From an uncultured Ruminococcus sp. (GTDB taxonomy: Bacteria > Bacillota > Clostridia > Oscillospirales > Acutalibacteraceae): DNA of 6,435 bases. The stretch is taken from the NCBI GenBank assembly GCA_902773265.1, contig CACYDZ010000129.1:1-6435 (forward strand), given 5' to 3'. The position numbers were made by a program, and so were the translations under genes. The notes beneath the pieces are model-generated. The model did not search any database. It was not told the DNA's origin and was given only the letters and a program-made list of their open reading frames with translations. Below are positions 5,984 through 6,435 of this stretch, in pieces. Each line of letters starts with the position of its first letter. The stretch's first letter is position 1.

Positions 5984-6029
5984 AAATACATAGGAACTAT
6001 CCTAAATCTGAAAGAAAGGAGAAGAAACT

Positions 6030-6435
6030 ATGTATCTTACGGTAAAACAACAAGTGAAACATCTGTCAAAAGAAGAATACAACATTTTGAGAGAATTATG
6101 CCATACAGCAAAAAATCTTGCCAATGAAGCAATCTACAATGTTCGCCGGTATTACTTCACAGAGGGCAAATATCTGAATTATGAAAAGAATTACACCTTG
6201 CTGAAAGACAGTTCTAATTACAAAACTTTGAACGCTAACATGGCACAGCAGATATTGAAAGAAGTAGATGGCTCGTTCAAAAGTTTTTTCGGACTGCTGA
6301 AACTTGCAAAGAAAGGCAAATATTCTTTCAGAGACTGTCAATTACCGCATTATCTGCCAAAAGACGGATTTACAACACTTGTGATAGGTTTTGTCAGACT
6401 GAACGGAAACAAGCTGATTCTTCCCTATTCCAATA
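6030..6435 (+). CDS. tnpB: TnpB-family RNA-guided endonuclease / OrfB transposase, N-terminal part (runs off window)
   Basis: Only the first 135 codons are present and the frame is open to the window edge. The start MYLTVKQQVKHLSKEEYNILRE and the following helical stretch TAKNLANEAIYNVRRYYF (26-43) are typical of the N-terminal domain of IS605 OrfB/TnpB proteins, as are the NYKTLNANMAQQILKEVDGSFKS-like segment (63-85) and LPHYLPKDGF (105-114). Full-length members are around 350-450 residues, and their RuvC catalytic residues and zinc finger would lie beyond 6435, so activity cannot be judged. The family is known to be an RNA-guided nuclease that helps maintain its transposon. The ATG follows AAAGGAGAAG at a suitable distance. 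It is transcribed away from coaX, from promoter P1 or P2. No frameshift is seen in the visible part. Confidence 0.9.
   Translation, partial: MYLTVKQQVKHLSKEEYNILRELCHTAKNLANEAIYNVRRYYFTEGKYLNYEKNYTLLKDSSNYKTLNANMAQQILKEVDGSFKSFFGLLKLAKKGKYSFRDCQLPHYLPKDGFTTLVIGFVRLNGNKLILPYSN

Larger units (their letters stand above)
5579..6029. other. Divergent intergenic region between coaX and tnpB
   Basis: This 451-bp AT-rich stretch has no credible gene. It holds the coaX promoter on the minus strand (5638-5667) and, on the plus strand, two promoter candidates (5822-5850 and 5955-5983) with a stem-loop between them (5884-5938). Between about 5670 and 5820 I see only AT-rich DNA without recognisable signals. 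The junction between host chromosome and inserted element should lie somewhere from about 5700 to 5885, but I cannot place it from one sequence. Confidence 0.6.
5884..6435 (+). mobile_element. Left part of an IS200/IS605-type (TnpB-bearing) element
   Basis: The element is inferred from the tnpB gene and the hairpin in front of it; such elements have subterminal hairpins instead of terminal inverted repeats. No Y1 tnpA gene lies between coaX and tnpB, so within the window the element looks like a tnpB-only type, although tnpA could lie beyond the right edge. The left boundary is uncertain and the right end is outside the window. Confidence 0.55.

Noticed and set aside
5579..6029. Search for a BirA operator in the coaX-tnpB intergenic region
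   Set aside because: I found no spaced inverted repeat of the expected kind near the promoters.
6096..6341. Minus-strand frame of 81 codons at the right edge
   Set aside because: It is antisense to tnpB, whose frame has clear family motifs and a good ribosome binding site.

Overview
The window looks like chromosomal DNA from a low-GC, Gram-positive anaerobe, most likely a gut Clostridia of the Ruminococcus/Oscillospiraceae type. This rests on the AT-rich composition, AGGAGG-like ribosome binding sites, sigma-A style promoters, the protein families present and the hairpin-rich intergenic repeats. The genus assignment is an inference. Five complete genes lie on the minus strand, and one incomplete gene on the plus strand runs off the right edge.

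Layout from left to right. Positions 1-149 hold copy A of a modular hairpin repeat. Next is a minus-strand operon whose transcription order is NSS-family sodium:amino acid symporter (2279-864) then azlC (864-163). The stop and start codons overlap as TAATG, and a strong extended -10 promoter sits at 2324-2352. A solitary GT2 glycosyltransferase (3596-2514) has a textbook hairpin terminator at 2466-2503. Positions 3637-3758 hold copy B of the repeat. Then comes the cofactor operon coaX (5578-4808) followed by birA (4794-3811), with a 13-bp gap and a promoter near 5638-5667. From about 5822 the sequence becomes the left flank of an IS200/IS605-type element: two sigma-A-like promoters, a two-tier stem-loop between them, and the first 135 codons of tnpB (6030 onward).

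The NSS and AzlC proteins are both membrane transporters of amino acids or related compounds and are probably made together. CoaX catalyses the first step of coenzyme A synthesis from pantothenate, and BirA attaches biotin to carboxylases and may repress biotin genes, so this pair supports acyl-CoA and carboxylation metabolism. The glycosyltransferase has no pathway neighbours here.

The less ordinary content is in the non-coding DNA. The same hairpin repeat occurs twice, each time just downstream of a minus-strand gene, with paired changes that keep the stems intact. One hairpin is flipped between copies and another is present in only one copy between duplicated CCCAC sequences. The tnpB left flank has a stem-loop with its own promoter. 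azlC lacks its usual azlD partner in the DNA visible here. No rRNA, tRNA, CRISPR array or recognisable riboswitch was seen.
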